Notes under the pieces: model-generated
The model's input: only the letters and a program-made list of their open reading frames with translations
Databases searched by the model: none
Told to the model about the DNA's origin: nothing
Program-made: the position numbers and the translations under genes
Shown: positions 26,189 to 34,066 of the stretch, one piece after another
Numbering within the stretch: the first letter of the stretch is position 1
Layout: each line of letters begins with the position of its first letter
Origin: an uncultured Clostridia bacterium
GTDB lineage: Bacteria; Bacillota; Clostridia; Saccharofermentanales; Saccharofermentanaceae
Assembly: GCA_947165785.1 (NCBI GenBank)
Contig: CAMVBS010000018.1
Coordinates: forward strand, 1-37,602
Reading direction: 5' to 3'
DNA length: 37,602 nucleotides

Positions 26189-26829
26189 ATCCAGCCTTCG
26201 TTCTTAATTTTTTCGAAGATCGCATTACCCAGTTTTATCTGGTTATTGCTGTCAAGGTGAACACCGTCTGCATCACTCGGGACAACGATCTTTGAAGCAT
26301 CCAGGAAAGCACAGTCGTACATAACTGAAAGTTTCTCATACCAGCCCGGGATATCCTTACATATCTCGGGTGTTCTCTTGAAATCAAAACACTCGTCAAG
26401 CCACGTGCCAAAACCCGTTCCTCCTACTACAGGAGGAGCAATGAGAAGCACCTTCATGTTTCCTCCCATACGATATCTGTTATGGGTCTGCACCTTCTCC
26501 AGGAAGATCTGCATCTCGCCTGCGATATCCATGGCACAGTAATTGAACTTCGTCTTAAGATCATTACTTCCGAGCATCAGGATCATAATATCCAGAGGAC
26601 TTTGGCTCTCAAGACACGGGATGATATATTTAAGTCCGTTCTTCTCACCTTCCGCAGGATCATCACTTGCGATCGTCCTGCCGTTCTGGCCCTCTTCAAT
26701 AACCTTGTGCTCAGATCCGAGCAAAGAAGCAAGAACACCAGTCCACCTCTCATCATCAGTCATCCTGCATCTTTTTACGGGATCATATCCCCATGTAAGT
26801 GAATCTCCAAAACAAAGTATCCTTGCCAT
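26185..26829 (-). CDS. SGNH/GDSL-type esterase or lipase
   Basis: This 214-residue hydrolase has no signal peptide. The catalytic Ser is S10 in FGDSLTWG (block I). G50 lies in EGQNGRT (block II), N89 in GSND (block III), and D188/H191 in DGVHLD (block V). All key residues are present. The group acts on acetyl or other esters; with a xylanase next door, removal of acetyl groups from xylan fragments inside the cell is a fair guess but only a guess. GAGAGG lies 5 bases before the ATG. The gene has its own promoter region after the xylanase terminator. Confidence 0.9.
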   Translation of the reverse strand: MARILCFGDSLTWGYDPVKRCRMTDDERWTGVLASLLGSEHKVIEEGQNGRTIASDDPAEGEKNGLKYIIPCLESQSPLDIMILMLGSNDLKTKFNYCAMDIAGEMQIFLEKVQTHNRYRMGGNMKVLLIAPPVVGGTGFGTWLDECFDFKRTPEICKDIPGWYEKLSVMYDCAFLDASKIVVPSDADGVHLDSNNQIKLGNAIFEKIKNEGWI

Positions 26830-26875
26830 ATATTTACCTCTCAGAATTTTATAAATGGATTGTACTATATTTCTT

Positions 26876-26917
26876 ATCGAAAACAGAGAGGGCGCCTCAC
26901 TAATGTGAGTCGCCCTC
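26876..26917 (-). terminator. Probable terminator after the xylanase gene
   Basis: A 13-bp stem with one mismatch (26917-26905 with 26900-26888) and a 4-base loop lies 28 bases after the xylanase stop on the minus strand. The T tract (CTCTCTGTTTT) is imperfect. The strong stem also appears on the plus strand. Confidence 0.65.
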
Positions 26918-26944
26918 CCTTTAAAAGTCGCAATAGACTACTGA

Positions 26945-29503
26945 TCAATCTACGAGGTTGATAGTACCGAATACCTCAGGATTCTGATAGCCCGTACCTG
27001 TGTTATCAGCCCAGCTGATAGTACCGGAACGTGTGCCGTCAGCACCTGCATCATTAACCTGGAGCTCGAGACCTACTGCATCACCCGTTGCAGGTGTGAT
27101 GTCTGTCCACTTGAAGGAAGCCTCAACGATATAACCGTCGTCAGTTACCTTAGCTGCGGACTTCATGTTCTCCTCGAGACACTTGTCACCGTTGAAGCTC
27201 AGGAAGTTCTCATAGCTTACACGATACTGCTTATCGTCAGGCTCATAACCGCCTGCCTTGCTGTTGTTCTCATCGATGAATACCTCGATGGAATCCTGCT
27301 CCCAAGCATTCTCGTTATCCTTGTTGAGAACGGAATCCTTAACTGTGAAGAGAACATAGAGGTTATCCTCATCCCAGAGGATCTTTGCAGTACCTTCACA
27401 CTTAGCACCGAGAACGATGGAGAGTGGTACTTCTTCTGCATTGTCCCATGCCTCGTCAACGTCGCCGTCAACAGTAACTGTACCCTTCTTAACATCCATT
27501 GAAGGACGCTCTACCTTCTTGATATCGAAGTTAAGCTTGGAAGAATCAACGAAAGCCCAGTACATAAGCTTAGCCTGATATCTTCCGTCGAAGAGGAGCG
27601 GATACTGAGCAAGAAGACCGTTAGCACCGCCGCCTACGTTGCTTGAAGACTGGAGCCAGGAGTTAGGATCGATAACACCCCAAACTGTGATACCGGAGAA
27701 ATCAATGTCTGCTTCTGCATCCAATGTCTTACATACTTCGTAAAGCTGATTCATGTATACAGCCTGACGGTTGTACTCATCAGGGAGCATTTCCTTGCTG
27801 CCGTCAAAACCTGCACTTGTCTTGATGTCAAGCTCTGTGAGCATGACCTTATCTACTACCTTGGCATACTCTCTTGCACAAGCCTCGAACTGGCTTACTG
27901 AAGGAGCATTTACCGTGTAGTGACCCTGCATTCCGAAACCGTCGATACGTGTTCCTTCTGCAGCCTTAACATCTTCGATGAGTTGAACGATGCCTGCGCA
28001 CTTGCTTGCGTTGCACTCGTTATAGTCATTGTAGTAGAGTTCCAATGTGGAAGGAGCATACTTGTTTGCATACTTAAATGCGTTGATGATGAACTCGTTG
28101 GAACCGTAAACCTTCCACCAGGAAGACTTGCTGCCGTGTGTAGGATCGGAAAGCTGATCTGCACCTGCTTCCTCATGAGTCCTGTAAGTATTTGTTGCAT
28201 CACTTATAGCTTCGTTTACAACGTCCCATCCGTAGAAGAGATCCTTGTACTTGCTGTCAGCACCTGTATAGTATGTGAGCATTGAACTGATGTACCACTC
28301 GAGACGCTTGTTCATCTCATCCTTGGATACATAATCCTTGCTTGCATCATAGTCTTCGTGGAAGAACCACTCAGGTGTCTGTGAGTGCCATACGAGAACG
28401 TGACCTCTTACCTTGATCTGCTTGTCAGGATTTGCTTCGTTCCATTCAAGGATCGTATCAAGGATCGGATCTGCGCGTGAGTGATCGAGTACAGGTACTG
28501 TCATTGTCTCGCCGTTGAACTCAACTTCTTCAACGTCGCCGACTGCAGCGTTGTTGTAGCCGAACATTGCATCAGGCTTAAGTTCGTTACCGATCGTGAT
28601 CGCATTGAAATGCTTCTCAACGAGCTGCATCAGGAGCTCATCGCTGAGTTCTGACTGAACGATGGAAGCACCGCAGATAGCATCCTCTCCGATACCGTCA
28701 GCAGATGCCACTACGGAACGAAGATCAGGGATATCAGTCTCTACTTCTGCAGGACCGAGATCCTCAACAGCCTGATCAGGTGCAAGTATGAAGCCTGCGA
28801 TGTAGTAGTCACCCTTAACGCAGTCGCCGTTACCGTAATCAGTACCCTGCTCGATTACTCTGATGACAGCCTTGTCAAGCGTACCGCTCCATGAAGGAGT
28901 AAATGTACCTGAAAATCTCATCCACTGACCCGGTTCGAGCTGCTGGCTGCATGTACCGGAGATCTCTGCGGAATAAGATCCGAGATAGGATGTCTGTCCG
29001 TCAACTGTCATGTAAGGAGCAAAATCGATCTGTCTTTGATCTGAAGGTGCACCCTCATAATCGGATGAAAGCTTTGCATAGAACTCAAAATTATAAGTTA
29101 CGCCGCTTTGAAGATCCGCTGTGACATCCTGAGCAAAACAGTCATACGGTGAAGCAGATGAAGGATCTCTGTCGATGACGCCGTATGTAGCGTAGTTATC
29201 ACATGCTTCTGCTGCATCGCTGCCTGAGGTGATAACTGAACTTCCGCATTCGATGGACCACATACTCGTGTCCGCGTCCTCGAAGTTACCGTTCTTGATG
29301 ATGTTGCCTTCCGAACTGATAGTACTTACTACAGTCGGCATGGTCCAACCTTCATCCTCGGTCGTCTCTGTCGTTGCTTCGGTGCTCTCTGATGCTGAGG
29401 TTTCAGTAGGTTCTGTCGAATCCTTCTTACTGCATCCGAACATGGAAAAGACCATAGCGGAAGCAAGCGTTGCCCCAACAACACTTCTTAACACTTTTTT
29501 CAT
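26945..29503 (-). CDS. Lipoprotein endo-1,4-beta-xylanase, CBM22-GH10-CBM9
   Basis: This 852-residue surface enzyme cleaves the xylan backbone. The signal peptide ends in a lipobox-like MFGC (Cys24), followed by a Ser/Thr/Glu linker (to about 52). A CBM4/9/22-type module spans about 65-245 (IIKNGNFEDADTSMW). The GH10 barrel spans about 265-655 and has the acid/base E431 (WDVVNEAI) and the nucleophile E557 (LTELDIK), plus GHVLVWHSQTPEW and DGFGMQGHYT. A C-terminal CBM9-like module spans about 670-852 (VDGDVDEAWDNAEEVPL; EQDSIEVFIDENN). The start at 29503 is set by GGAGG 5 bases upstream; the TTG at 29515 is part of that site. Lipid anchoring keeps the product near the cell, as in selfish xylan users. 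It is the only glycoside hydrolase in the window. Confidence 0.95.
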   Translation of the reverse strand: MKKVLRSVVGATLASAMVFSMFGCSKKDSTEPTETSASESTEATTETTEDEGWTMPTVVSTISSEGNIIKNGNFEDADTSMWSIECGSSVITSGSDAAEACDNYATYGVIDRDPSSASPYDCFAQDVTADLQSGVTYNFEFYAKLSSDYEGAPSDQRQIDFAPYMTVDGQTSYLGSYSAEISGTCSQQLEPGQWMRFSGTFTPSWSGTLDKAVIRVIEQGTDYGNGDCVKGDYYIAGFILAPDQAVEDLGPAEVETDIPDLRSVVASADGIGEDAICGASIVQSELSDELLMQLVEKHFNAITIGNELKPDAMFGYNNAAVGDVEEVEFNGETMTVPVLDHSRADPILDTILEWNEANPDKQIKVRGHVLVWHSQTPEWFFHEDYDASKDYVSKDEMNKRLEWYISSMLTYYTGADSKYKDLFYGWDVVNEAISDATNTYRTHEEAGADQLSDPTHGSKSSWWKVYGSNEFIINAFKYANKYAPSTLELYYNDYNECNASKCAGIVQLIEDVKAAEGTRIDGFGMQGHYTVNAPSVSQFEACAREYAKVVDKVMLTELDIKTSAGFDGSKEMLPDEYNRQAVYMNQLYEVCKTLDAEADIDFSGITVWGVIDPNSWLQSSSNVGGGANGLLAQYPLLFDGRYQAKLMYWAFVDSSKLNFDIKKVERPSMDVKKGTVTVDGDVDEAWDNAEEVPLSIVLGAKCEGTAKILWDEDNLYVLFTVKDSVLNKDNENAWEQDSIEVFIDENNSKAGGYEPDDKQYRVSYENFLSFNGDKCLEENMKSAAKVTDDGYIVEASFKWTDITPATGDAVGLELQVNDAGADGTRSGTISWADNTGTGYQNPEVFGTINLVD

Positions 29504-29523
29504 ACTAACCTCCAATTCATTTT

Positions 29524-29567
29524 ATATTGCTTCGCGCAATATTGATTACAAAAACTATAACCTTTTC
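29524..29567 (-). promoter_or_regulatory. Promoter -10 element and 5' hairpin upstream of the xylanase
   Basis: TATAGT (29559-29554) lies in the 14-base element ACTATAACCTTTTC (29554-29567), which is repeated exactly at the YD-repeat lipoprotein promoter (22368-22381). Just downstream, ATATTGC and GCAATAT (29524-29530 / 29536-29542) form a 7-bp inverted repeat with a 5-base loop, near the start of the transcript and 10 bases ahead of the GGAGG. Confidence 0.45.
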
Positions 29568-29674
29568 GAGAGGTAAGAAGATACAGACAAATTCTAGGTT
29601 TTATACTGTCAGATATGAGTTTTATGAAATGCGCTGTAAAAAACGATTTATAAGTATGTCAAAATCCTGGCATA

Positions 29675-29848
29675 TCATATCTGATGACGGACAGTCTTGT
29701 ACTCGTCACCATCTCGATAGAACGGGCAATCCTTTGTTCCCTTGTACATCATACGCTCGATATCGTCTTCATCGATATTGGCATCGCAGACATACTCGCC
29801 CGTGAATTCATCGTAATTATAGAAAACGCAATAATCGCACTTACTCAT
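29675..29848 (-). CDS. 57-aa Cys-rich protein, DUF6472-like
   Basis: A short frame reads from ATG at 29848 to TGA at 29677-29675. It begins MSKCDYCVFYNYDEFTGEY and continues with CDANIDEDDIERMMYKGTKD and CPFYRDGDEYKTVRHQI. Four Cys (C4, C7, C21, C41) and the 'YDE...Y.C..N.DEDD...CP(F/Y)...GDEY' pattern match, from memory, a small clostridial family (DUF6472); the Cys probably bind zinc. The ATG overlaps the stop of the upstream PNPOx gene by one base (TAATG), so the two are translated together. The function is unknown. Confidence 0.85.
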   Translation of the reverse strand: MSKCDYCVFYNYDEFTGEYVCDANIDEDDIERMMYKGTKDCPFYRDGDEYKTVRHQI

Positions 29849-30243
29849 TAAAGAAGGCTCTCACCCGGACCCATGACCTGGATGTCAACACATGTAGCAT
29901 CCTTAAGGCTGAACATCATCATCTTGTTTCCGGTCTGCTCATTATAGATATTTCTAAGGTGCGGTGCAGAATCCAAAGCTGCATTTGCATACTTTTCATC
30001 GGTCTCGAAAACAGCAGTTCCGGTATATCTCATCCAATGTCCGTCAGGCTTGCTGGCTACGATCTCGACCTTTGGATTTTTAACCATCTGCTTATATACG
30101 TCCTTAAAATCTCCGATACCGAAAAGGACCTTACCGTCCATCTCGAGATGCAATCCCAAAGGTCTTACTTTAGGCTGATCTCCGTCAACTGTTGCCAGAA
30201 AAAACACACCTGCTTCGTTCAAAAAATCATTGATCTTGCTCAT
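29848..30243 (-). CDS. Pyridoxamine 5'-phosphate oxidase-fold flavin-binding protein
   Basis: This 131-residue protein starts INDFLNEAGVFFLATVDGDQPKVRPLG, the classic entry strand pair of the PNPOx-like split barrel. KVLFGIGDFKDVYKQMVKNPKVEIVA, where the flavin phosphate is usually bound, follows (split here: KVLFGIGDFKDVYKQ, then MVKNPKVEIVA). It is shorter than true PdxH and lacks its C-terminal part, so it is probably an FMN- or F420-type reductase or flavin carrier, not a B6 enzyme. AAGGAG lies 10 bases before the ATG. It is transcribed with the small Cys protein that follows. Confidence 0.9.
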   Translation of the reverse strand: MSKINDFLNEAGVFFLATVDGDQPKVRPLGLHLEMDGKVLFGIGDFKDVYKQMVKNPKVEIVASKPDGHWMRYTGTAVFETDEKYANAALDSAPHLRNIYNEQTGNKMMMFSLKDATCVDIQVMGPGESLL

Positions 30244-30453
30244 GTGATTACATCTCCTTTTCGAAAAACATATCTAAATGATAGCACAATTTGAAGATTG
30301 TAAATGACAATAGTGTTTGATGATGATAAAATCGACTTAATCGGGTGTTTGGAACAGATCTTTTAAATGAACTTTTTTTCTCATAACGACAAGATAAGTT
30401 ATACGGCAGGGGCTAACCCTACCCTTATACCCGAAAACTAACGGAGGTAATCT
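30244..30453. other. Divergent intergenic region between the PNPOx-fold and DUF4214 genes
   Basis: The region holds the perfect palindrome TTTTCGAAAA just ahead of the PNPOx ribosome site and a TATCAT that may be its -10. Toward the DUF4214 gene there is a GGGGCTAACCC stretch near 30404 and GGAGG before the ATG. I see no clear -35/-10 pair for that gene and no known riboswitch. Confidence 0.4.
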
Positions 30454-32349
30454 ATGAAAACAAGAAGTACTGTAGCAGCCAAGTTCGCAAGTATCGCTCT
30501 CTCGGTCGTAATGATCTTTAGCGTTATTGCGATCAACGGCCCTAAGACCCGCGCAGCAAGCACTATCGATGACTTCGTCAAGAGATGTTACTCGGTAACG
30601 CTCGGAAGAGAGCCTGATACAGACGGTTTTAACTACTGGAAGGCTCAACTCACAGAAGGCAAGCTTACCGGATCGACTGTAGTGTATGACTTTATCTTCA
30701 GTCCCGAGTATGTTTCTCTCAACACAACGGATGATAAGTTTGTTGATGACCTTTACACCATGTTCATGGGAAGACAAGCCGAGACCGAAGGAAAAGAATT
30801 CTGGCTTACTCAACTTGCTAACGGAATGACAAGGCAGAATGTCTTTATGGGATTTGCCAACTCGGAAGAATTCTATAACGTCTGTGTCGACTGCAATATC
30901 CCGGCAGGATACTTCACGAACGAATATCACCTCGATCAGGTAAACAACGTAAACCTCTTCGTTTCACGTCTTTACAGAATCTGCCTCGGAAGACTCGGTG
31001 ATCAGGGCGGACAGGAATACTGGACCAAAGGACTTCTTGCTCACAACCTCGAAGGTATCGGCTGCGCTGCTAATTTCTTCAACAGCCAGGAATACAGAAA
31101 CAAGAACCTGTATCTGCAGGATTACCTAAAGAATCTCTACCAGGCTATGATGGGAAGAGAATATGATAAGGCAGGTTTCGATTACTGGCTTGATCTTCTG
31201 TACAATAATTACAGCCGTGACATGGTATTTACGGGTTTTGCATATTCCCCTGAGTTTAAGGGCATATGTGAAAGCTACGGCATAGTTCCGGGCTCCTATT
31301 CCCCTTCAAGGACTTATGTCGACGGCTTTGGCGCAGTCAGTGAATACAACAGCGACAACAGACTTATCAAGTTTACATGTCCTGATGATCCTGATCGCGG
31401 AATGATCGCATACACGGAAACATTTGAGTATGACGGAAGCGGAAGGATCGCAAAGCAGGTCTGTAATGGAAAGTATCCTGAATACAGTTATGTTCTGACA
31501 TATTCGAATTATGATCAAAACGGTCATCCGTTACGTCAGGAATATGTTTTCGGAACCGGAGCCAAAAGAATACTTGAGTTCTCTTATCCGGCAGATAAGG
31601 AAGAAGTAATAAAGACTACAAATTATGACAAGGACGGCAAGTGCATCGATCTCGCGGAATCACATTCCAAACCGGGTTACTTCTCACAAACAACAAAATC
31701 ACCTGACGGCAAGATCACTGACGAGTGCACAACGGAATTCTATGACGACGATAATGATATTCCTAAGTCCAGTGTTACCAAGAATTACGTATTTGGTTAT
31801 AGTTCTGTTGCCACCTTTGATTCTGAAGGTAATCCTACCCATGAAGAAGTTGATTATGACAACGGAAATAAAGAGATCTCTGAATACACGTCGAAAGGAA
31901 ACTACACAGTATCTTTCTACAACAAAAAGGGTGTCCGCTATTATCGCACAACTTATGTTGACGGACTTCTCATCCAAAGTATCGATTTTGATGAAGAAAC
32001 AGGAAATCTGACCGGAACATCATACTACACAAATGATTCCAAGGGACGCGTGACCAGAAGAGAAGATTATGACAGCAATCAGGAGTTGTCTTCTTACTCT
32101 ACTGTCGAATACAGTTCTGACGGGAAACTTACTACAACCAAGAATTATGACGGCGTAGGAAACTTGATCGAAACCATTACTGTAGAACAAAAAGAAAATC
32201 CGCGCATCGAAGTTACGACCTTCTATAAAGCAGACGGTTCACTCGATTACTACGAGGAACTCTACATGAATGAAGGTGACGGTTCTATGATAAAGAAAGT
32301 GATACATCATGCAGACGGAAAAGTTGAAACTGTCTATCCTGAAGGATAA
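30454..32349 (+). CDS. Secreted DUF4214 protein with YD (RHS-like) repeats
   Basis: This 631-residue exported protein has a signal peptide ending at about TRAAS (34-35). Four copies of a helical unit follow, each with a GRxxDxxGxxYW core: GREPDTDGFNYW (51-62), GRQAETEGKEFW (106-117), GRLGDQGGQEYW (179-190) and GREYDKAGFDYW (234-245); these correspond to DUF4214. From about 285 on there are about a dozen short YD-type beta repeats (FEYDGSGRI, SNYDQNGHP, TNYDKDGKC, TFDSEGNP, EYSSDGKL, NYDGVGNL). DUF4214 is common in surface and S-layer-associated proteins. No catalytic domain is evident, so an adhesin or structural role is likely. GGAGG lies 7 bases before the ATG, and a strong terminator follows. 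Confidence 0.88.
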   Translation: MKTRSTVAAKFASIALSVVMIFSVIAINGPKTRAASTIDDFVKRCYSVTLGREPDTDGFNYWKAQLTEGKLTGSTVVYDFIFSPEYVSLNTTDDKFVDDLYTMFMGRQAETEGKEFWLTQLANGMTRQNVFMGFANSEEFYNVCVDCNIPAGYFTNEYHLDQVNNVNLFVSRLYRICLGRLGDQGGQEYWTKGLLAHNLEGIGCAANFFNSQEYRNKNLYLQDYLKNLYQAMMGREYDKAGFDYWLDLLYNNYSRDMVFTGFAYSPEFKGICESYGIVPGSYSPSRTYVDGFGAVSEYNSDNRLIKFTCPDDPDRGMIAYTETFEYDGSGRIAKQVCNGKYPEYSYVLTYSNYDQNGHPLRQEYVFGTGAKRILEFSYPADKEEVIKTTNYDKDGKCIDLAESHSKPGYFSQTTKSPDGKITDECTTEFYDDDNDIPKSSVTKNYVFGYSSVATFDSEGNPTHEEVDYDNGNKEISEYTSKGNYTVSFYNKKGVRYYRTTYVDGLLIQSIDFDEETGNLTGTSYYTNDSKGRVTRREDYDSNQELSSYSTVEYSSDGKLTTTKNYDGVGNLIETITVEQKENPRIEVTTFYKADGSLDYYEELYMNEGDGSMIKKVIHHADGKVETVYPEG

Positions 32350-32376
32350 GTGATACAAACTGTCAGATAAAAGGAG

Positions 32377-32408
32377 CACAGGGGATCTCATGTCCCCTGT
32401 GTTTTTTT
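32377..32408 (+). terminator. Intrinsic terminator after the DUF4214 gene
   Basis: CACAGGGGA pairs with TCCCCTGTG (9 bp) around a 7-base loop, followed by seven T. Confidence 0.95.
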
Positions 32409-32441
32409 ACGCGCCCATATCTCGTAAGATGATCCAAGGCA

Positions 32442-32469
32442 ATAAAAAAACTGTCGCGAAGGACAGTTT
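32442..32469 (-). terminator. Intrinsic terminator after the MATE gene
   Basis: On the minus strand AAACTGTC and GACAGTTT (8 bp) close a 6-base loop, followed by TTTTATT. It starts 8 bases after the stop. Together with the plus-strand terminator it separates this convergent pair. Confidence 0.9.
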
Positions 32470-32476
32470 CTTTATT

Positions 32477-33877
32477 TTATGAGGCTTTTTTATTCAGACT
32501 TCGAAGCGGTGTCTTACAACATGTGATGGTGAAGGCATGTTGAAATTGCGGGCTTCGAATTTTGGCATAGTAACGAATGAGTGCGAACACTCCGCTCAGA
32601 AGCCAGGTAAGACCTGCCGAGAGCCATATACCCCAGACACCGATCACAGGGAACAGTGTAAGAAGGAGTGGGAAACCGATCCTTCCGATAACTTCCACGA
32701 CACCGTTGATGAGAGCAAAACCTGCATCTCCGATACCGTTTAAGATACCGCGGCAAACATATATCGTGCCGAGTGCGAAGTAAAAGCAGCTCGTAATGCG
32801 AAGAGCCCTGGCACCCTGTGCGATTATCTCCGGATCTTTAACGAATACGTGCATGATAGGTTCACCGAATATCTGTGCAAGAGGAAGAACGATAAGCGAG
32901 AAGACAGCCATAAGGAGCATGCCCTTGCGATATCCTTCCTTGATCCTTGCGTAATCCTTTGCGCCGAGATTCTGGCCGGCATGAGTAGATATCGCCATGC
33001 CCAATGAACCGTAAGGCTGCTGAACGATCTGCTCGATCCTTCCCGTAGCGGTAAATGCGGCAACCGTCATGGAACCGAATCCGTTTACGTAACGCTGCAA
33101 AGCGATACATGATACGGCGATCAGGGACATCTGCAAAGCAAGCATGGAACCCATGCGGGCACATTCATATATGATCTTAAAGTCAGGATCAAGATCACTT
33201 CTTCCGATTTTGAAATAATCATTCTTAACGTATGCGAAGATGAGGCAGCCGATACCGGATACGAACTGTGCGATAAGTGTTGCAACAGCAGCTCCGAAAA
33301 CACCCATCCCGAATACATAGACGAACAAAAGGTCAAGGCATATGTTAACGGCACAAGATACCAAAAGGAACTTCAATGGGGTCTTCGAATCGCCCAATGC
33401 ACGAAGCATGGCCGAAGCGTAGTTGTACATTCCTATAAGCGGGATGCCCAGACACATGATCCTGAGATATTGTGTTGATAGTGTGATGATGTTGTTTGGG
33501 GTGTCTAGTAGTCTCAGGATAGGGGCTGAAAGAGCAAGTCCCAGCATCGCCATGAGAAGTGATGCGATAAGCATAAGGTATGCACTGTTAACTATGACCT
33601 TCTTGACCCTTTGTTCATCCTTTGCACCGAAGTACTTTGAAGCGGCGATTCCGCTACCGTTTGAGACTCCGATACAAAATGAAAAGAACAAGAAAGACAG
33701 CGAACCTGTTGAACCGACGGCAGCAAGTGCATCAGCTCCGACAAAGCGACCTACGATCGCAGAATCGGCAAGGTTATACAGCTGCTGAAAGATATTGCCT
33801 ATGAGCATAGGTATAGAAAACTCCAGAAGGAGCTTGGTGGTATTTCCTTTAGTCATGTCACGAACAAGTGAACTCAT
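32477..33877 (-). CDS. MATE-family multidrug/cation exporter
   Basis: This 466-residue membrane protein has about 12 segments. It starts with MTKGNTTKLLLEFSIPMLIGNIFQQLYNLADSAIVGRFVG, the standard N-terminal signature of the DinF/NorM-like MATE group in Bacillota (shown as MTKGNTTKLLLEFSIPML and NIFQQLYNLADSAIVGRFVG). The second half repeats the pattern (GSLGMAISTHAGQNLGAKD). It expels drugs or metabolites in exchange for Na+ or H+. The ATG at 33877 has AGAGG 6 bases upstream; an earlier TTG at 33883 is part of the spacer. It is divergent from an AraC regulator, which probably controls it. Confidence 0.95.
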   Translation of the reverse strand: MSSLVRDMTKGNTTKLLLEFSIPMLIGNIFQQLYNLADSAIVGRFVGADALAAVGSTGSLSFLFFSFCIGVSNGSGIAASKYFGAKDEQRVKKVIVNSAYLMLIASLLMAMLGLALSAPILRLLDTPNNIITLSTQYLRIMCLGIPLIGMYNYASAMLRALGDSKTPLKFLLVSCAVNICLDLLFVYVFGMGVFGAAVATLIAQFVSGIGCLIFAYVKNDYFKIGRSDLDPDFKIIYECARMGSMLALQMSLIAVSCIALQRYVNGFGSMTVAAFTATGRIEQIVQQPYGSLGMAISTHAGQNLGAKDYARIKEGYRKGMLLMAVFSLIVLPLAQIFGEPIMHVFVKDPEIIAQGARALRITSCFYFALGTIYVCRGILNGIGDAGFALINGVVEVIGRIGFPLLLTLFPVIGVWGIWLSAGLTWLLSGVFALIRYYAKIRSPQFQHAFTITCCKTPLRSLNKKAS

Positions 33878-33988
33878 AGACAACCTCTTTGACCTTTCTC
33901 ATTTTCTTGCCTTGAAGATATCAATTAATGAGAAGCTCAACAATGAACTATAATGCAGATAAATTGATCTATTGTTCACTCATCATCT

Positions 33989-34020
33989 TTACAAAATGCA
34001 ACATGTATTACAAAATGTAA
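33989..34020. promoter_or_regulatory. Paired direct repeats, likely AraC-type operator
   Basis: TTACAAAATGCAA (33989-34001) and TTACAAAATGTAA (34008-34020) are 13-base repeats differing at one base, 19 bases apart. The second ends right where the -35 of the regulator's own promoter would start (TATACT at 34044-34049, no good -35). The layout suits an AraC-family activator binding in tandem between the MATE gene and its regulator. Confidence 0.6.
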
Positions 34021-34066
34021 TTAATCGACGGCTTTTTTGTGCATATACTCTAAACGGAGGTTTTTT

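Noticed and set aside
29848..30243. True PdxH (pyridoxine phosphate oxidase)
   Set aside because: The protein is about 131 residues and lacks the C-terminal substrate-binding part of PdxH.
30337..30930. 197-codon open frame on the minus strand across the start of the DUF4214 gene
   Set aside because: It covers the signal peptide and first repeats of a well-supported gene on the other strand and lacks a start signal.
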